This document shows, in pieces, positions 28,122 to 39,718 of a DNA stretch of 64,000 bases. Both the position numbers and the translations under genes were made by a program. Under the pieces are notes generated by a model. That model was not told the origin of the DNA, ran no database searches, and worked only from the letters and a program-made list of their open reading frames with translations. This DNA is from Mannheimia sp. USDA-ARS-USMARC-1261 (GTDB lineage: Bacteria; Pseudomonadota; Gammaproteobacteria; Enterobacterales; Pasteurellaceae). The stretch lies in assembly GCF_000521605.1 (NCBI RefSeq), contig NZ_CP006942.1:682001-746000 (forward strand). Direction: 5' to 3'. Every line of letters starts with the position of its first letter. Position 1 is the first letter of the stretch.

Positions 28122-28337
28122 TGTGTTTGTCCTTAAGTAATAAAAATAGTATTTAATTTACCCAAAAAAATAGAGTTGTCGAGAATTTTTTTTTAAATTA
28201 GGGAACTTTTTTGAAAATTAACATTGGAGTAATGCTATCAATATTTATTTTTTTGATATAGATCTCATTTTTGATTTTTGAGATTTGCTAAAATTAACTA
28301 CCATTTTTGAGGTATTTCGTATTAGATAGAGGCTGTT

Positions 28338-29996
28338 ATGAGCGAAATTGCACTTACTGTCAGTTTATTATCTTTAGTGGCAGTGCTTGGTTTATGGATT
28401 GGTCATATCAAAATTAGAGGCGTTGGTTTAGGCATCGGTGGCGTGTTATTTGGCGGGTTATTGGTGTCCCATTTTATGGCACAATTTGGTGTTAAACTTG
28501 ATGCCCATACTCTCCACTTTATTCAAGAATTCGGTTTAATTTTATTTGTTTACTCAATAGGTATTCAAGTCGGTCCGGGGTTCTTTGCTTCTCTTAAACA
28601 TTCAGGCTTAAAGCTCAATGGCTTTGCCGTTTTGATTGTGTTACTTAGTGGTGTTTTTGTTGTTCTTATTCATAAATTGTTCAGTATTCCTTTACCTGTG
28701 ATTTTAGGTATTTTCTCGGGAGCAGTTACTAACACTCCTTCTCTAGGGGCAGGGCAACAAGTGCTTGCTGAACTAAGTGGAGGGAGTGTAACCGAAATTA
28801 TGGGGATGAGTTATGCCATTGCTTATCCGTTTGGGATTATCGGTATTTTGCTGACAATGTGGTTAATTCGTATCATCTTAAAAGTTAATATTGATAAAGA
28901 AGCGGAAGCTTTTAACCAATCTCAAAATCAAGGTAAAGAACAACTCAGCACTTTAAATGTGCGTTTAACAAATCCTAATATTAACGGTTTAACACTTAAT
29001 CAATTACCTGATTTTGATTTGCACGAAGTTTCCTACTCTCGTTTAAAAAGAGGTGAGGAACTTTCTATTCCCCGAGTAGATACGGTGTTACAAGTTGGTG
29101 ATATATTACATTTAGTTGGCGATCAAGCATCGCTACATAAAATGCAAATTATTTTAGGCGAAGTCGCAGACGTATCTGTTTCTACAAAAGGCACAATTTA
29201 TCGTTCCGAACGAGCAGTGGTTACCAACGAAAAAGTATTTGGCAAACAAATTCGCCAATTAATGCTGAAAGGCAAATATGATGTAGTCATTTCACGCCTC
29301 AACCGTGCTGGAGTAGAGTTAGTCCCAACAGGCGATATGACACTGCAATTTGGTGATGTGTTGAATTTAGTCGGTCGCCAAGCGGATATTGAAATGGTAA
29401 TGACGATTATCGGCAATGCACAATCGAAATTACAACAAGTCCAAATGTTGCCGATTTTCATTGGGATTGGATTAGGTGTATTGCTAGGTTCTATCCCAAT
29501 TTATTTACCGGGCTTTCCTGTTGCATTAAAACTTGGTTTAGCTGGAGGACCGCTTGTGGTTGCCCTCATTTTGGCTAGAATTGGTAGTATTCGTAAACTC
29601 TACTGGTTTATGCCACCAAGTGCGAACCTTGCTTTACGTGAAATCGGGATTGTACTCTTTCTTGCCGTTGTTGGTTTAAAATCCGGTGGGCGATTCCTTG
29701 AAACATTACTCAGTAGTGAAGGTATGGAGTGGATTCTCTTTGGTGCAATCATCACATTCTTCCCACTTATGATTACAGGATTGATTGCCAGAATTTACGC
29801 CAAAATGAATTACCTAAGTCTTTGTGGATTACTCGCCGGCTCAATGACTGACCCACCGGCTCTCGCATTCGCTAACGAAATCAAAGAAGGCAACGGTGCA
29901 GCTGCTCTTTCTTATGCTACTGTTTACCCACTTGTAATGTTTCTACGCATAATGTTGCCACAAGTGCTGGCGATAATGCTTTGGGTTGCAGGGTAG
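28338..29996 (+). CDS. yidE: AspT/YidE-family putative transporter
   Basis: This is an inner-membrane protein of 552 residues with two membrane halves separated by a soluble middle part, the architecture of the AspT/YidE/YbjL family. The two halves carry the repeated signatures: [15 protein letters not shown] (about 128-142) and [16 protein letters not shown] (about 499-514). Two TrkA-C (RCK-C) like domains occupy about 205-375 ([14 protein letters not shown] and [14 protein letters not shown]). It matches E. coli YidE along its whole length. The substrate of YidE is not established; AspT itself exchanges aspartate and alanine. A strong terminator follows. Confidence 0.9.
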   Translation: MSEIALTVSLLSLVAVLGLWIGHIKIRGVGLGIGGVLFGGLLVSHFMAQFGVKLDAHTLHFIQEFGLILFVYSIGIQVGPGFFASLKHSGLKLNGFAVLIVLLSGVFVVLIHKLFSIPLPVILGIFSGAVTNTPSLGAGQQVLAELSGGSVTEIMGMSYAIAYPFGIIGILLTMWLIRIILKVNIDKEAEAFNQSQNQGKEQLSTLNVRLTNPNINGLTLNQLPDFDLHEVSYSRLKRGEELSIPRVDTVLQVGDILHLVGDQASLHKMQIILGEVADVSVSTKGTIYRSERAVVTNEKVFGKQIRQLMLKGKYDVVISRLNRAGVELVPTGDMTLQFGDVLNLVGRQADIEMVMTIIGNAQSKLQQVQMLPIFIGIGLGVLLGSIPIYLPGFPVALKLGLAGGPLVVALILARIGSIRKLYWFMPPSANLALREIGIVLFLAVVGLKSGGRFLETLLSSEGMEWILFGAIITFFPLMITGLIARIYAKMNYLSLCGLLAGSMTDPPALAFANEIKEGNGAAALSYATVYPLVMFLRIMLPQVLAIMLWVAG

Positions 29997-30014
29997 TATT
30001 CTTCTTAATATACG

Positions 30015-30050
30015 AAAGGGGTAAAAGAATAAATTCTTTTACCCCTTTTT
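30015..30050. terminator. Terminator after yidE
   Basis: AAAGGGGTAAAAGAAT (30015-30030) is perfectly complementary to ATTCTTTTACCCCTTT (30033-30048), with T run beyond. It separates the convergent yidE and malQ. Confidence 0.85.
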
Positions 30051-30068
30051 CTGTTTACTGTGTATTTG

Positions 30069-32150
30069 TTATTTTTCTTTACGGATTTTATTCACTTCCC
30101 TCAATAAAGCTTGGATTGCGGTATCAGCAAAAATATCTTCAATATTTACGGTCAAGCGACGTCGCCAGTTGGCATATTGAGTACTAGTTCCCGGAATATT
30201 AACAGGTTCGGTCATTCCTAACCAGTCTTCAGGTTGGAAGCCGAATAATCCGCTGCTTACACTAGCGACATAGGTTTGCAAACGGTGAGTAAATGGTGTA
30301 TTTACCGGTGAATTAAGTTGCTCGCTAATTTCAGGTTCTATCACCACATTATTCTCTTGTAAGCGTTGTAATATTTTGACTTTGGCATTGACTCGGTCTT
30401 GTTTGAGAATGGTCAAAATATCCGCATTTGGATACACACCGAATTTTTCGCCTAATTCAAAATCATATCCACGCCAATAACCATTGATAGTTGGTAAATC
30501 GTGAGTACTTAATGTTGTCATAGCTTGGTAAGGATAATGTTGCAAGTCGCGACTTTTTCCTTGTTCATCAAATTCAAAATAGAAGATTTTGTAAGACAGA
30601 ATTCCTGCATTTTTGAGTTTGCTGACAATTTCTTTTGGCACAGTGCCTAAATCTTCACCGATAATCAGGCATTGATGGCGTTGGCTTTCAAGTGCCAAAA
30701 TAGCAATTAAATCATCAACAGGATAACGGATATAAGCACCATTCACTGCACTGTCGCCTTTTGGAATCCACCATAATCGTAATAAAGACATAATATGGTC
30801 AAGGCGTAATGCTCCGCAATGCTTCATATTAGCTCTGACCAGCTCAATAAACGGGCGATAGGCTTGTTGTTTTAACACGTGTGGATTCATTGGGGTTAAG
30901 CCCCAGTTTTGTCCTTGTGGACCTAATACATCAGGTGGAGCACCGACAGACGCATTTAAACAATAAAGTTGTTTGTCATTCCACGTTTCTGCTCCGTTGG
31001 GGCTGACGCCAACGGCGAGATCGCGATACATACCAATGTTCATATTTTGCTGACGGCAAATTGCATCACATTCGGCTAATTGCTGATCGGCAATGAATTG
31101 CAACCAAAGGTAAAATTCCACGTCTGCTTTATGTGTTTCTCTAAATTGTTGTACGGCAGCAGAATGGTAATCTTGGTATGCTTTCGCCCAAAAATCCCAG
31201 CCCCATTGGTCCGCAAATTGTGTGGATAAATATTGATGAAGAGCATCAAATGTAGCTTGAACTTGTAGACTCTCACCACCTTTTTGTACAAATTCAGTGA
31301 AGGCTGAGTCGGAACAAGCGGTCATATTTTGCTGGAATTTTGCAAAAGCAAAGCGTAGCCCTTTCAATTTTAACGGAATGATTTGATCGTAATTTAACCA
31401 GTCTTGATTGCGTAATTGAGATAACTGTTGCTGGATTTCAGCGGAATGAAACCAAGTTTGAGCTTCATCGCTTTGTTGAAATTCTACCAACTGATTGACA
31501 TCAATGTAAGCAATATTCAGCCATCGGCGAGAGGATGGGCTGTATGGGCTTGCAGAATTAGGGTTTGCCGGAAAAAGCGAGTGAATCGGATTCAAACCAA
31601 TAAAATCTGCTTGGTAAGGTGCAATTTGTTGGATGAAGTTTTTTAAATCGCCAAAATCACCGATTCCCCAGTTGTTGGCTGATTTTAAGGTGTAAAGTTG
31701 TAGAAATGTTCCCCATAATTTTTTTTGTTCAAGCACGGCTTGAGGTTGATAGCAACGCTCTGGAGCGATAATAATCGTGCAATTAAAGGTTTTATCTACC
31801 GTGTTTAGTTGTAATTGGTGATAACCTAAAGGTAAGTCTTGAGGTAATGTAATTCCCCGAGCTTTAATTTTACCGGAAATAATTTGGCTTGAGCTTTCTA
31901 GTTGGAGCTGCCAATTGCCGGTTAATGGATTTTTTTTATCGGCTAAATGGAAAGGTAAAAAACAGGGTTGGTGCTGATAAAAAATTTTGACAGCAGGAAT
32001 TGGTGTAGTGCTTACTTGAATATTGCCGTTAAATGTTTTGAATAAAGTATATTTTATTTTTTCAGACGCTGATTTTTTTACACCACGTTCATCGAAAAAA
32101 TAGGGCATAATACCTGCCCGATGATATTGTTTGGTAGTTATTTTCATCAT
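30069..32150 (-). CDS. malQ: 4-alpha-glucanotransferase (amylomaltase)
   Basis: MalQ transfers glucan segments between maltodextrins in the cytoplasm, releasing glucose and making chains long enough for MalP. It is a glycoside hydrolase family 77 protein. I start it at 32150 (MMKITTKQYHRAG, 693 residues, like E. coli MalQ at 694) because TGGAG lies 5 bases upstream; the frame extends to 32162. Catalytic motifs are ALRLDHIMSLLRLW (nucleophile Asp), IIGEDLGTVP (acid/base Glu) and STHDLPTINGYW. The sequence around SLFPANPNSASPYSPSSRRW is the typical N-terminal substrate site. It lies 79 bases after malP and is probably co-transcribed with it. Confidence 0.95.
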   Translation of the reverse strand: MMKITTKQYHRAGIMPYFFDERGVKKSASEKIKYTLFKTFNGNIQVSTTPIPAVKIFYQHQPCFLPFHLADKKNPLTGNWQLQLESSSQIISGKIKARGITLPQDLPLGYHQLQLNTVDKTFNCTIIIAPERCYQPQAVLEQKKLWGTFLQLYTLKSANNWGIGDFGDLKNFIQQIAPYQADFIGLNPIHSLFPANPNSASPYSPSSRRWLNIAYIDVNQLVEFQQSDEAQTWFHSAEIQQQLSQLRNQDWLNYDQIIPLKLKGLRFAFAKFQQNMTACSDSAFTEFVQKGGESLQVQATFDALHQYLSTQFADQWGWDFWAKAYQDYHSAAVQQFRETHKADVEFYLWLQFIADQQLAECDAICRQQNMNIGMYRDLAVGVSPNGAETWNDKQLYCLNASVGAPPDVLGPQGQNWGLTPMNPHVLKQQAYRPFIELVRANMKHCGALRLDHIMSLLRLWWIPKGDSAVNGAYIRYPVDDLIAILALESQRHQCLIIGEDLGTVPKEIVSKLKNAGILSYKIFYFEFDEQGKSRDLQHYPYQAMTTLSTHDLPTINGYWRGYDFELGEKFGVYPNADILTILKQDRVNAKVKILQRLQENNVVIEPEISEQLNSPVNTPFTHRLQTYVASVSSGLFGFQPEDWLGMTEPVNIPGTSTQYANWRRRLTVNIEDIFADTAIQALLREVNKIRKEK

Positions 32151-32229
32151 TTTTCTCCACATATCAAATATATATGAAATACAACAGAAAATAGGCGACT
32201 TCCTGTTGAGAAGAAGTCGCCCGAAGTTA

Positions 32230-34599
32230 TTATCTATTCAACCAAATACGTTGTTGATAATCTTTAATTGAGCGGTCTGAGCTAAACGTACCTAAACGGG
32301 CAGTATTTAAAATCGCACTACGTAGCCAAGCTTCTTGATCTAAATAGGCTATACCAATTTTCTCTTGTGTTTGGCGGTAGCTGTCAAAATCGGCAAAGAC
32401 TAGGAACGGATCGCGTTCTAGCAGGCTGTCTAACATTAGTTTGAATGTTTCTTTATTGCCGTGGGAGGCTTTCCCTTTGGCTAAGAAATCAACCGCATTT
32501 TTCAGAATCGGATCTTGATTGTAATAGGTTTTAGGCTGATAACCTTTTGCTAATAGTTCCCGCACGCTTTCTACGGTATGTCCGAAGATAAAGACATTTT
32601 CCTCACCCACCATCTCGGCAATTTCCACATTGGCTCCATCTAGTGTACCTAATGTTAATGCACCGTTAAGTGCCAATTTCATATTACCGGTACCGGAGGC
32701 TTCTTTTCCTGCCATTGATATCTGCTCTGAAACATCGGCAGCGGGAATAATTTTTTCAGCAAGGCTGACTCGATAATCCGGTAGGAATACCACTTGTAGT
32801 TTATCATTCACTTGTTTATCGTTGTTGATAATATCTGCCACATTGTTAATGGCGTGAATAATATTTTTTGCTAAATAATAACCCGGTGCCGCTTTGCCTG
32901 AGAATAGGAATACACGTGGTGTGTAATCTTGGTTTGGGTTAGCTTTTAGCGACTGATAGGTCGCAATAATATTTAATAAATTTAAATGTTGGCGTTTATA
33001 TTCGTGGAAACGCTTGATTTGTACATCAAAAATCGCACTTGGATTGACATTTAATCCTAGTGTTTTATGGATTTCATTTGCTAAAACCACTTTATTGTTA
33101 CGTTTAATACGTTGATATTCTTCACGGAAGCCGGTGTCATCAACATATTTTTCAACGCCTTTTAATAATTCCAGATCGTGTGTCCAATCTTGTTTTAAGG
33201 TACGATCCAATAAATCACTTAATTGTGGGTTTGCTTGTCTAATCCAACGACGAGGTGTGATGCCGTTAGTAACATTACAGAATTTTGTTGGGAACAATCG
33301 GTGATATTCCGGGAATAAGTCGGTTACTAAGAGATCCGAGTGAATTTCCGCAACACCGTTTACACGGAAACAGGTAACAACGCAAAGGTTCGCCATACGC
33401 ACACGATAGTCAAATAGTACGGCTAATTTTTCCCAAATTTTGGCATCATCGCCAAATTCCGCCCGTACTTGGTTGTGGAAAATATCATTGATTTTTTCCA
33501 CAATTTGGTAATGGCGAGGTAATAATTGCTTAAATAGGCGTTGATCCCATTGCTCAAGAGCTTCAGGTAATAAGGTATGATTAGTGTAAGCAAAGGTATT
33601 TGAGCAAATATCCCATGCCTGTTCCCAAGTGAATTGGTGATCATCTAACAGTACACGCATTAATTCAGGTATAGCGAGTGTTGGGTGAGTATCATTCAAT
33701 TGGATTACTTGGCGTTTAGCCAAATCTTCTAACGGATAACCTTCGCTGAGGTGGCGATCTAAAATATCTGCCACAGAGCAGGCACAATGGAAGTATTGTT
33801 GCATTAAGCGTAATTTTTGCCCTGCTTTATGGTTATCATTTGGGTAAAGTACTTGCGTAAGTGCGGCTGCATTGACAATAGTTTTATCTGCGGTTAAGAA
33901 TTTACCGTCATTAAAAGCATCAAAATCAAAAGATTGATCACTATCTGCCTGCCATAAACGCAGCGGTTGAATGATGTTATTTTTGTAACCTACGATTGGC
34001 AAATCAAATGCTTTACCTTGAATTGTTAATTTAGGTTGCCATTCATATTGATCGGCTTTAATTTGTTTGATTTTTCCACCAAACCCGATATGACGGGTTT
34101 TAGATGGATTAAAACGATGCCAAGGGTAGCTATCACGAGCCCAAGTATCCGGAGCTTCTTTTTGCATTCCCTCTTTAAAGCTTTGTTTGAATAGACCGTA
34201 TTGATAGTGAAGCCCGTAGCCGGTCGCATTTTGTCCAACAGTTGCCATTGAGTCTAAAAAACAGGCAGCAAGACGACCTAATCCGCCATTTCCCAATGCC
34301 GGATCACGCTCTTGCTCTAAAACATCTACTAATTCAACTTGATATTGTTTAAGATATTCACGAATTTGTTCGTAATATCCTAAATTCATTAAATTATTGC
34401 CGGTTAAACGACCGATTAAAAATTCCATCGAAAGATAGTTTACGTGGCGTGATTCTGTCGGTTTAGTTGCAGGCTGACTATAAATAAGTTCAAGGGAACC
34501 TTCTGCAACGACTTGGTACCATTGCTGTAAGGTGAAGTGTTTTGGATCTGCCACATCAAAGTAGCGACAGTATTTTTCTACAATAGAATTAAATGTCAT
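32230..34599 (-). CDS. malP: Maltodextrin phosphorylase
   Basis: MalP is a pyridoxal-phosphate enzyme that releases glucose-1-phosphate from maltodextrins. The start at 34599 ([14 protein letters not shown], 789 residues) fits E. coli MalP (797); the longer frame to 34656 adds a hydrophobic stretch that is not part of the family. The cofactor lysine is in [19 protein letters not shown]. Further blocks are [39 protein letters not shown] and [15 protein letters not shown]. Both glgP and malP type genes share these motifs; the malQ neighbour and divergent malT make MalP the natural call. MalT-box-like sequences lie upstream. Confidence 0.93.
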   Translation of the reverse strand: MTFNSIVEKYCRYFDVADPKHFTLQQWYQVVAEGSLELIYSQPATKPTESRHVNYLSMEFLIGRLTGNNLMNLGYYEQIREYLKQYQVELVDVLEQERDPALGNGGLGRLAACFLDSMATVGQNATGYGLHYQYGLFKQSFKEGMQKEAPDTWARDSYPWHRFNPSKTRHIGFGGKIKQIKADQYEWQPKLTIQGKAFDLPIVGYKNNIIQPLRLWQADSDQSFDFDAFNDGKFLTADKTIVNAAALTQVLYPNDNHKAGQKLRLMQQYFHCACSVADILDRHLSEGYPLEDLAKRQVIQLNDTHPTLAIPELMRVLLDDHQFTWEQAWDICSNTFAYTNHTLLPEALEQWDQRLFKQLLPRHYQIVEKINDIFHNQVRAEFGDDAKIWEKLAVLFDYRVRMANLCVVTCFRVNGVAEIHSDLLVTDLFPEYHRLFPTKFCNVTNGITPRRWIRQANPQLSDLLDRTLKQDWTHDLELLKGVEKYVDDTGFREEYQRIKRNNKVVLANEIHKTLGLNVNPSAIFDVQIKRFHEYKRQHLNLLNIIATYQSLKANPNQDYTPRVFLFSGKAAPGYYLAKNIIHAINNVADIINNDKQVNDKLQVVFLPDYRVSLAEKIIPAADVSEQISMAGKEASGTGNMKLALNGALTLGTLDGANVEIAEMVGEENVFIFGHTVESVRELLAKGYQPKTYYNQDPILKNAVDFLAKGKASHGNKETFKLMLDSLLERDPFLVFADFDSYRQTQEKIGIAYLDQEAWLRSAILNTARLGTFSSDRSIKDYQQRIWLNR

Positions 34600-34654
34600 A
34601 GGAAACCCCCAGTTAAAAATGAACACCGCTATTATGTGAAATCCGAATAAAATC

Positions 34655-34732
34655 AAATCATCCTTATAATCACCTTGTGTGGTATGATTATTAGGAAGTA
34701 GTTAGAACATAAATGGAGGATATATCATCCCC
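34655..34732 (-). promoter_or_regulatory. Candidate MalT boxes upstream of malP
   Basis: On the minus strand GGGGATGAT (34732-34724) matches most of the MalT consensus GGGGA(T/G)GAGG, and AGGATGATTT (34664-34655) is a weaker copy. Both are oriented toward malP. The exact 10-mer AGGATGATTT occurs again upstream of malK (43760-43769). This supports activation by MalT; the number of boxes is uncertain. Confidence 0.55.
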
Positions 34733-34762
34733 ATTTTGTTATGAGGGAAAATAGAATTTATT

Positions 34763-37489
34763 ATGTTAATACCATCAAAACTTGTTTGTTCTTTTCGATT
34801 ACAAAACAGCATCCCTAGAAAACGTTTAATTCAAGAATTAGACAAATCTTGCAGTTATCCGGTTGTATTAATAAATGCACCGGCAGGTTATGGCAAAACC
34901 ACACTGGTTTCCCAATGGATTGAAGATAAAAAGAATATCGGCTGGTATGCGTTAGATGAAGGCGATAATAATTCGGATCGTTTTGCTGCTTATTTTAGTG
35001 CTGCCTTGCATTCTGCAATTAATGAAGAAATAGATGTATTGTTAGAGGAAAATCGCAAAGCTAATTTATTAGCTTTATTTAATCAATTATTGATTAAAGC
35101 AGCAGCGTTTTCGGAACATTTCTATCTTGCTATTGATGATTATCATATTATTGAAAATGATGAAATTCATGATGCATTAAAATATTGGATTAAACATCAG
35201 CCATCTAATATGACGCTTATCTTGATTTCTCGATCTATTCCGCCGTTAAGTATTGCAAGTTTAAGAGTACAAGAACAATTGTTGGAAATCGATATTAACC
35301 AACTTATGTTTGATCACCAAGAAAGTACTGCGTTTTTTCAAGCAAGATTAGGTTCAGAGTTAAATCAGCAAGATGCTATCGCACTTTGTAACGAAGTTGA
35401 AGGTTGGCCAACGGCTCTTCAGTTAATTAGCCTTTTTGCGAAAAATAAATCGCATACACTACAAGTGCCACTGCAAGATATTGCCAAACGCTTAGCCAAG
35501 TCGAATCATTTTCATATCAACGAATATTTAGCTGATGAAGTGCTCAATAAAGTAGATGAAGAAACCAGGTTGTTTATTTTGCGTTGTTCCATATTACACT
35601 CAATGAATGAATCGTTGGTGCAAGCGGTTACCGGAGAGCAGAATAGTCGAACTAAATTAGAATCTCTTGAAAAACAAGGCTTATTTTTGCAACAAATGGC
35701 AAACAGTAAATGGCAGAGCAGTGATGATAGTTGGTGGAAATTCCATCCGCTTTTTGCTTCCTTTTTGAATTTATGCTGTCAAAATGAGTTGTATGATGAA
35801 CTGCCACAATTGCATCAAAAAGCGGCGAATGCGTGGTTACAATTAGGTTATGTAACTGAAGCCCTGCATCATGCAATGCAGTTATCGGATACCGGATTAT
35901 TGCTCAATATTTTAGGCAAGCACGCGTGGACTGTATTTCATCAAGGTGAGTTAAAATTATTGGAAGAGAGTTTAAATTGTTTGGATTACGCACATTTAAC
36001 CGAACATACTAATTTAGTTTTACTCAAAGCTTGGCTGGTGCAAAGCCAGCACCGTCATAGTGAAGTAGGTGGTATTTTGGCAGATTTTTCTCGAGCTTTG
36101 ACGGAAAATAAGATTGAGTTAAGTAAAACTGCCAATGCGGAATTCAATGTACTACGGGCTCAGGTTGCTATCAATTCCGGTGATGAAAATACGGCACTTC
36201 AATTAGCCTCAGAAGCGTTAAATGATCTCTCGGAAAATGCTTATTACGCTCATATTGTTGCCACCTCAATTATTGGAGAAGCTCATCATTGTCATGGCAA
36301 TCTGGCAGAAGCGTTAGTAATGTTACAAAAAGCAGAGCGTATGGCACGCCAACACCATACTTACCACAATATTTTATGGTCGCAGCTTCAACAATCTGAA
36401 ATTTTGCTTGCTCAAGGTTTTTCACAAGCTGCCTATGAAATGCTAGATAAAGCAAGTAACTTCGTAAAAGAAAACCACTTACAAAAAGTGCCGATGTATG
36501 AATTCCTGTTACGTTCTAAGGGAAAAATTTTGTGGGAATGGTATAACTTGGATAAAGCTGAGTCGATGGCAGTTGCCGGAATGAATGCCTTATCTAAATT
36601 TGAAGACAAGTTACAATGCTTAACCTTACTCACTAAAATTTCATTAGCTCGTGGCAATTTGGATAACACTGCTCGTTTATTAGGTGAAGTTGAGCAGTTA
36701 GAGCATTCTCACTCTTATCACCACGACTGGATTGCGAATGCTGATCAAGTGAGGATGTTTTATTGGCAGATGACAAATGACATTCAGTCTGCTCGTAATT
36801 GGTTGATTCAAAATCCATCACCAATTTCCGATAAAAACCATTTTACTCAAATTCAATGGCGTAATATTGCACGGGCTCGAATCTTGCTTGAAGAATATAC
36901 CGAAGCGAAAGTAATTTTAGATAATTTAATTGAAACTGCTGAAAAATTTTCTCTGATCAGTGATTTAAATCGTGCATTAATTGTTCGTAACAGGCTTTAT
37001 TTTTTACAAGGCGAGAAAGAATTAGCTCAGCAAGACTTAATTCAGGCACTAAAACTGACACGGCAAACAAACTTTATCAGTGCTTTTGTGATTGAAGGAG
37101 ATGTGATGGCACAACAGATCCGCCATTTATTGCAACTCAATGTGCTGGATGAATTAGTGTTACATAAAGCACAATTTATTTTACGCAACATCAATCAATT
37201 TTATCGCCAAAAATTTGCACACTTTGATGAAAATTTTGTGAATCAATTACTGAAAAATCCGAAAGTACCGGAGCTATTAAGAATTAGCCCATTAACACAG
37301 CGGGAATGGCAGGTACTAGGCTTGATTTATTCAGGGTATAGCAATGAACAAATTTCAGATGAATTGCAAGTAGCAGCAACCACAATTAAAACCCATATTC
37401 GAAATCTGTATCAGAAAATCGGTGTTACTAATCGTAATGAAGCGATCAGCTATACGAAAGAGCTGCTTATGTTGATGGGGTATAATTGA
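34763..37489 (+). CDS. malT: ATP- and maltotriose-dependent activator of the mal regulon
   Basis: MalT is the cytoplasmic STAND-class regulator that oligomerises with ATP and maltotriose and activates mal promoters. The 908-residue length and all domains agree with E. coli MalT (901). There is an N-terminal nucleotide-binding domain with Walker A APAGYGKTT (39-47) and a Walker B LAIDDYH region, then a winged-helix and a long superhelical TPR-like sensor domain (about 430-800). The C-terminal LuxR-type helix-turn-helix (about 840-908) reads SPLTQREWQVLGLIYSGYSN and VAATTIKTHIRNLYQKIGV, close to E. coli. So the recognition sequence should be similar to the classical MalT box. It is divergent from malP and convergent with malS. 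Confidence 0.96.
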   Translation: MLIPSKLVCSFRLQNSIPRKRLIQELDKSCSYPVVLINAPAGYGKTTLVSQWIEDKKNIGWYALDEGDNNSDRFAAYFSAALHSAINEEIDVLLEENRKANLLALFNQLLIKAAAFSEHFYLAIDDYHIIENDEIHDALKYWIKHQPSNMTLILISRSIPPLSIASLRVQEQLLEIDINQLMFDHQESTAFFQARLGSELNQQDAIALCNEVEGWPTALQLISLFAKNKSHTLQVPLQDIAKRLAKSNHFHINEYLADEVLNKVDEETRLFILRCSILHSMNESLVQAVTGEQNSRTKLESLEKQGLFLQQMANSKWQSSDDSWWKFHPLFASFLNLCCQNELYDELPQLHQKAANAWLQLGYVTEALHHAMQLSDTGLLLNILGKHAWTVFHQGELKLLEESLNCLDYAHLTEHTNLVLLKAWLVQSQHRHSEVGGILADFSRALTENKIELSKTANAEFNVLRAQVAINSGDENTALQLASEALNDLSENAYYAHIVATSIIGEAHHCHGNLAEALVMLQKAERMARQHHTYHNILWSQLQQSEILLAQGFSQAAYEMLDKASNFVKENHLQKVPMYEFLLRSKGKILWEWYNLDKAESMAVAGMNALSKFEDKLQCLTLLTKISLARGNLDNTARLLGEVEQLEHSHSYHHDWIANADQVRMFYWQMTNDIQSARNWLIQNPSPISDKNHFTQIQWRNIARARILLEEYTEAKVILDNLIETAEKFSLISDLNRALIVRNRLYFLQGEKELAQQDLIQALKLTRQTNFISAFVIEGDVMAQQIRHLLQLNVLDELVLHKAQFILRNINQFYRQKFAHFDENFVNQLLKNPKVPELLRISPLTQREWQVLGLIYSGYSNEQISDELQVAATTIKTHIRNLYQKIGVTNRNEAISYTKELLMLMGYN

Positions 37490-37570
37490 TCTTAGTCTCA
37501 CAGGGGAACAAGCGGTCTGTTTTTTGTGATTTTTTGCAATATCGTCCACATTCCCCTAATCGGCTTCGAT

Positions 37571-37590
37571 TCTTCCCCTAACGGGGAAGA
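37571..37590. terminator. Hairpin between the convergent ends of malT and malS
   Basis: TCTTCCCC (37571-37578) pairs with GGGGAAGA (37583-37590), loop TAAC, directly at the malS stop. There is no clear T run on either side, so termination is uncertain. Confidence 0.4.
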
Positions 37591-39648
37591 TTAATTTCCC
37601 ACCCAAATCGCCATAATTTTATCCTCATCCAGTAGACGGCTAAATGCAAAATAGCTGTCATTTTTGATGGTTCGGTGAGCACCAGCACCAATAGCCGGAT
37701 GACGTTGGCGGAATTGTGCCAGCTTTTGCCAGTGTTGATACAACGCCTGCTTCTGAGCGTTTTGTCGTAACTCTTGCCAATTCATATCTGAACGAGTGCC
37801 TTGTATCGGGTCTGAACCGGTTGCTCCAAATTCTCGTCCGCTCTCATCACCATAGTAGATTTGCACAGCACCGGGAGAAAGCAACAGTAAATTAGCGGCA
37901 ATTTTTTGTTTTTCGATATTTTGTTCACTATCAGAATGGAAGAATAATCTTGTATCGTGTGAAGATAAATAGCTCAGCACATTGAAGTCGCTTAATTTAC
38001 GGCTCATTTCACCATAAACCGGTTCAATATGGGCAAAGCAATTTAGTCCTTTTTTAGCCTGCTCTTGAAAATCGAAGTTGATCATTGCATCAAAGCCGTT
38101 TTGATAATAATCACTTTTGAACACGCCGTGTCCCCAAGCCTCTCCTGTCATCCAAAAGTTATCATTAAAGCTGGCTTGGGGATTGGCTTGTTGCCATTCG
38201 TTTAAAGCTTGTTGAGCGGATTGTTTTAATGCCAGCCACGTTGATTTTTCCACGTGTTTGGCGGTATCAACCCGAAAGCCGTCAATTCCATATTTTCGCA
38301 CCCAATCCGATAACCAACTGATTAAATAATCACGCACTTTAGCATTTGGCAATACTTTGGCATTGGTATTTTTATTTGCAAAAAATTCAGGTAATTTGAC
38401 CGCTTGTTCACTCTCGGTTTTTAGATCCGGAAGGGCAGAGAGCGACATTTTTAAATCATCAAATTTAGGGCTGTCGTAATCGGCAATATCGGCACGAACC
38501 CACGCTTTTCCCCACCAATTTTGCCAAGCCTGATTATCATTAAAGCGAATAAAATCGTTGAAGCTATGCCAGTTTTGCCCTGATTTAGGTTTCCAATGTG
38601 TCCATTTTTCGCCTAATGTATGATTGATTTCCTCCGGTTTTAGGTAAAATCCACCAAAGTTAAATTCCTGCATATCCGCAAGCGTAGCATAGCCGGTATG
38701 GTTCATCACCACATCAAACAGTACTCGAATGCCACGTTGATGGGCTTGTTGAACAAAATGGCTTAAATCGTCCTCAGTGCCCATATTGGCATCTAATTTT
38801 GTCCAATCCAAATGATAGTAACCGTGATATCCATAATGCGGAAAATCGCCTTTATCACCACCGCCAACCCAGCCGTGCATTTGCTCCAGTGGGGAACTAA
38901 TCCATAAAACATTGACGCCTAGCTGCTGTAGATAATCCAATTTTGAGGTTAAGCCTTTTAGATCTCCACCGTGAAATGTGCCGATTTCTTGCATTCCGTC
39001 TTTTTGTCGGTTGTAGCTGTGGTCATTGCTAGGATCGCCGTTATAGAATCTGTCGGTTAGTACGAAATAGACAGTAGCATTTTTCCAATCGAAGGTCGCA
39101 TTATTTGAGGTGTTGCTTTTTTCCAGCAAAATTAGACCGCTTGCGTTTTCGTCAGGCATTAAGGTAACTTTGCCGTTTTTAACTATGGCAGTGTTTCCTG
39201 AATAGAAATCCCTCACTGATTCTCCTTCGGAAAAAGTAGAGGAAACATCAATTTCAATCGGTTTTTTGTCCCAATTCGGGCAACTTTGAAGTACAGAGTC
39301 ATTATGCTGTGGTTGCTGTTCTACACTGATTTTTAGTGTCGGTGTGCCACCTCGCACATCAATTTGTGCCATATAATTGCCTTGACGAAATAGGCGTAGT
39401 TGAGGAGCATCATTCATACAAGGTACTAACGTAACCGATTGATTTAATTTTATCGTTTGTTGGGGCTGATAACATTGTTCACCAAATTTAAACGTAAGCG
39501 GATAGCTGCCTTTTTCTAACTGCACTTGGGATTGAAACAACTGTTTTTCGAGATTATCGTTAAAATCAGAAAAATGGGAATGTTGCCAAGATTGGGCAAA
39601 AAGGCTTGAGGAGTAGAATAAGCAAAGGTAAGGTAACGTATTTTTCAT
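37591..39648 (-). CDS. malS: Periplasmic alpha-amylase
   Basis: MalS cuts long maltodextrins in the periplasm to sizes the MalEFGK importer accepts. The start at 39648 (MKNTLPYLCLFYSSSLFAQSW) gives a signal peptide with likely cleavage after LFA and an AGAGGTG ribosome site; 685 residues against 676 in E. coli. Glycoside hydrolase family 13 motifs are intact: DVVMNHTG (region I), GFRVDTAKHVE (nucleophile Asp), FWMTGEAWGHG (acid/base Glu) and LSSHDTRLF. The N-terminal beta-rich domain has the Cys-containing GEQCYQPQQTI and VPCMNDAP typical of MalS. It is the last gene of a malE-malF-malG-malS line, whereas in E. coli malS stands alone. Confidence 0.94.
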   Translation of the reverse strand: MKNTLPYLCLFYSSSLFAQSWQHSHFSDFNDNLEKQLFQSQVQLEKGSYPLTFKFGEQCYQPQQTIKLNQSVTLVPCMNDAPQLRLFRQGNYMAQIDVRGGTPTLKISVEQQPQHNDSVLQSCPNWDKKPIEIDVSSTFSEGESVRDFYSGNTAIVKNGKVTLMPDENASGLILLEKSNTSNNATFDWKNATVYFVLTDRFYNGDPSNDHSYNRQKDGMQEIGTFHGGDLKGLTSKLDYLQQLGVNVLWISSPLEQMHGWVGGGDKGDFPHYGYHGYYHLDWTKLDANMGTEDDLSHFVQQAHQRGIRVLFDVVMNHTGYATLADMQEFNFGGFYLKPEEINHTLGEKWTHWKPKSGQNWHSFNDFIRFNDNQAWQNWWGKAWVRADIADYDSPKFDDLKMSLSALPDLKTESEQAVKLPEFFANKNTNAKVLPNAKVRDYLISWLSDWVRKYGIDGFRVDTAKHVEKSTWLALKQSAQQALNEWQQANPQASFNDNFWMTGEAWGHGVFKSDYYQNGFDAMINFDFQEQAKKGLNCFAHIEPVYGEMSRKLSDFNVLSYLSSHDTRLFFHSDSEQNIEKQKIAANLLLLSPGAVQIYYGDESGREFGATGSDPIQGTRSDMNWQELRQNAQKQALYQHWQKLAQFRQRHPAIGAGAHRTIKNDSYFAFSRLLDEDKIMAIWVGN

Positions 39649-39718
39649 AGACACCTCTATAAATGACGACCGCAGTATCAACTTGACAAGCGGTCGTTTT
39701 TTGAGAATTTTTTGCAAA

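Noticed and set aside
28180..28215. T runs upstream of yidE as a phase-variable tract
   Set aside because: The runs are short, mixed and in a non-coding A+T-rich spacer, not in or at a known promoter spacer; nothing shows that they vary.
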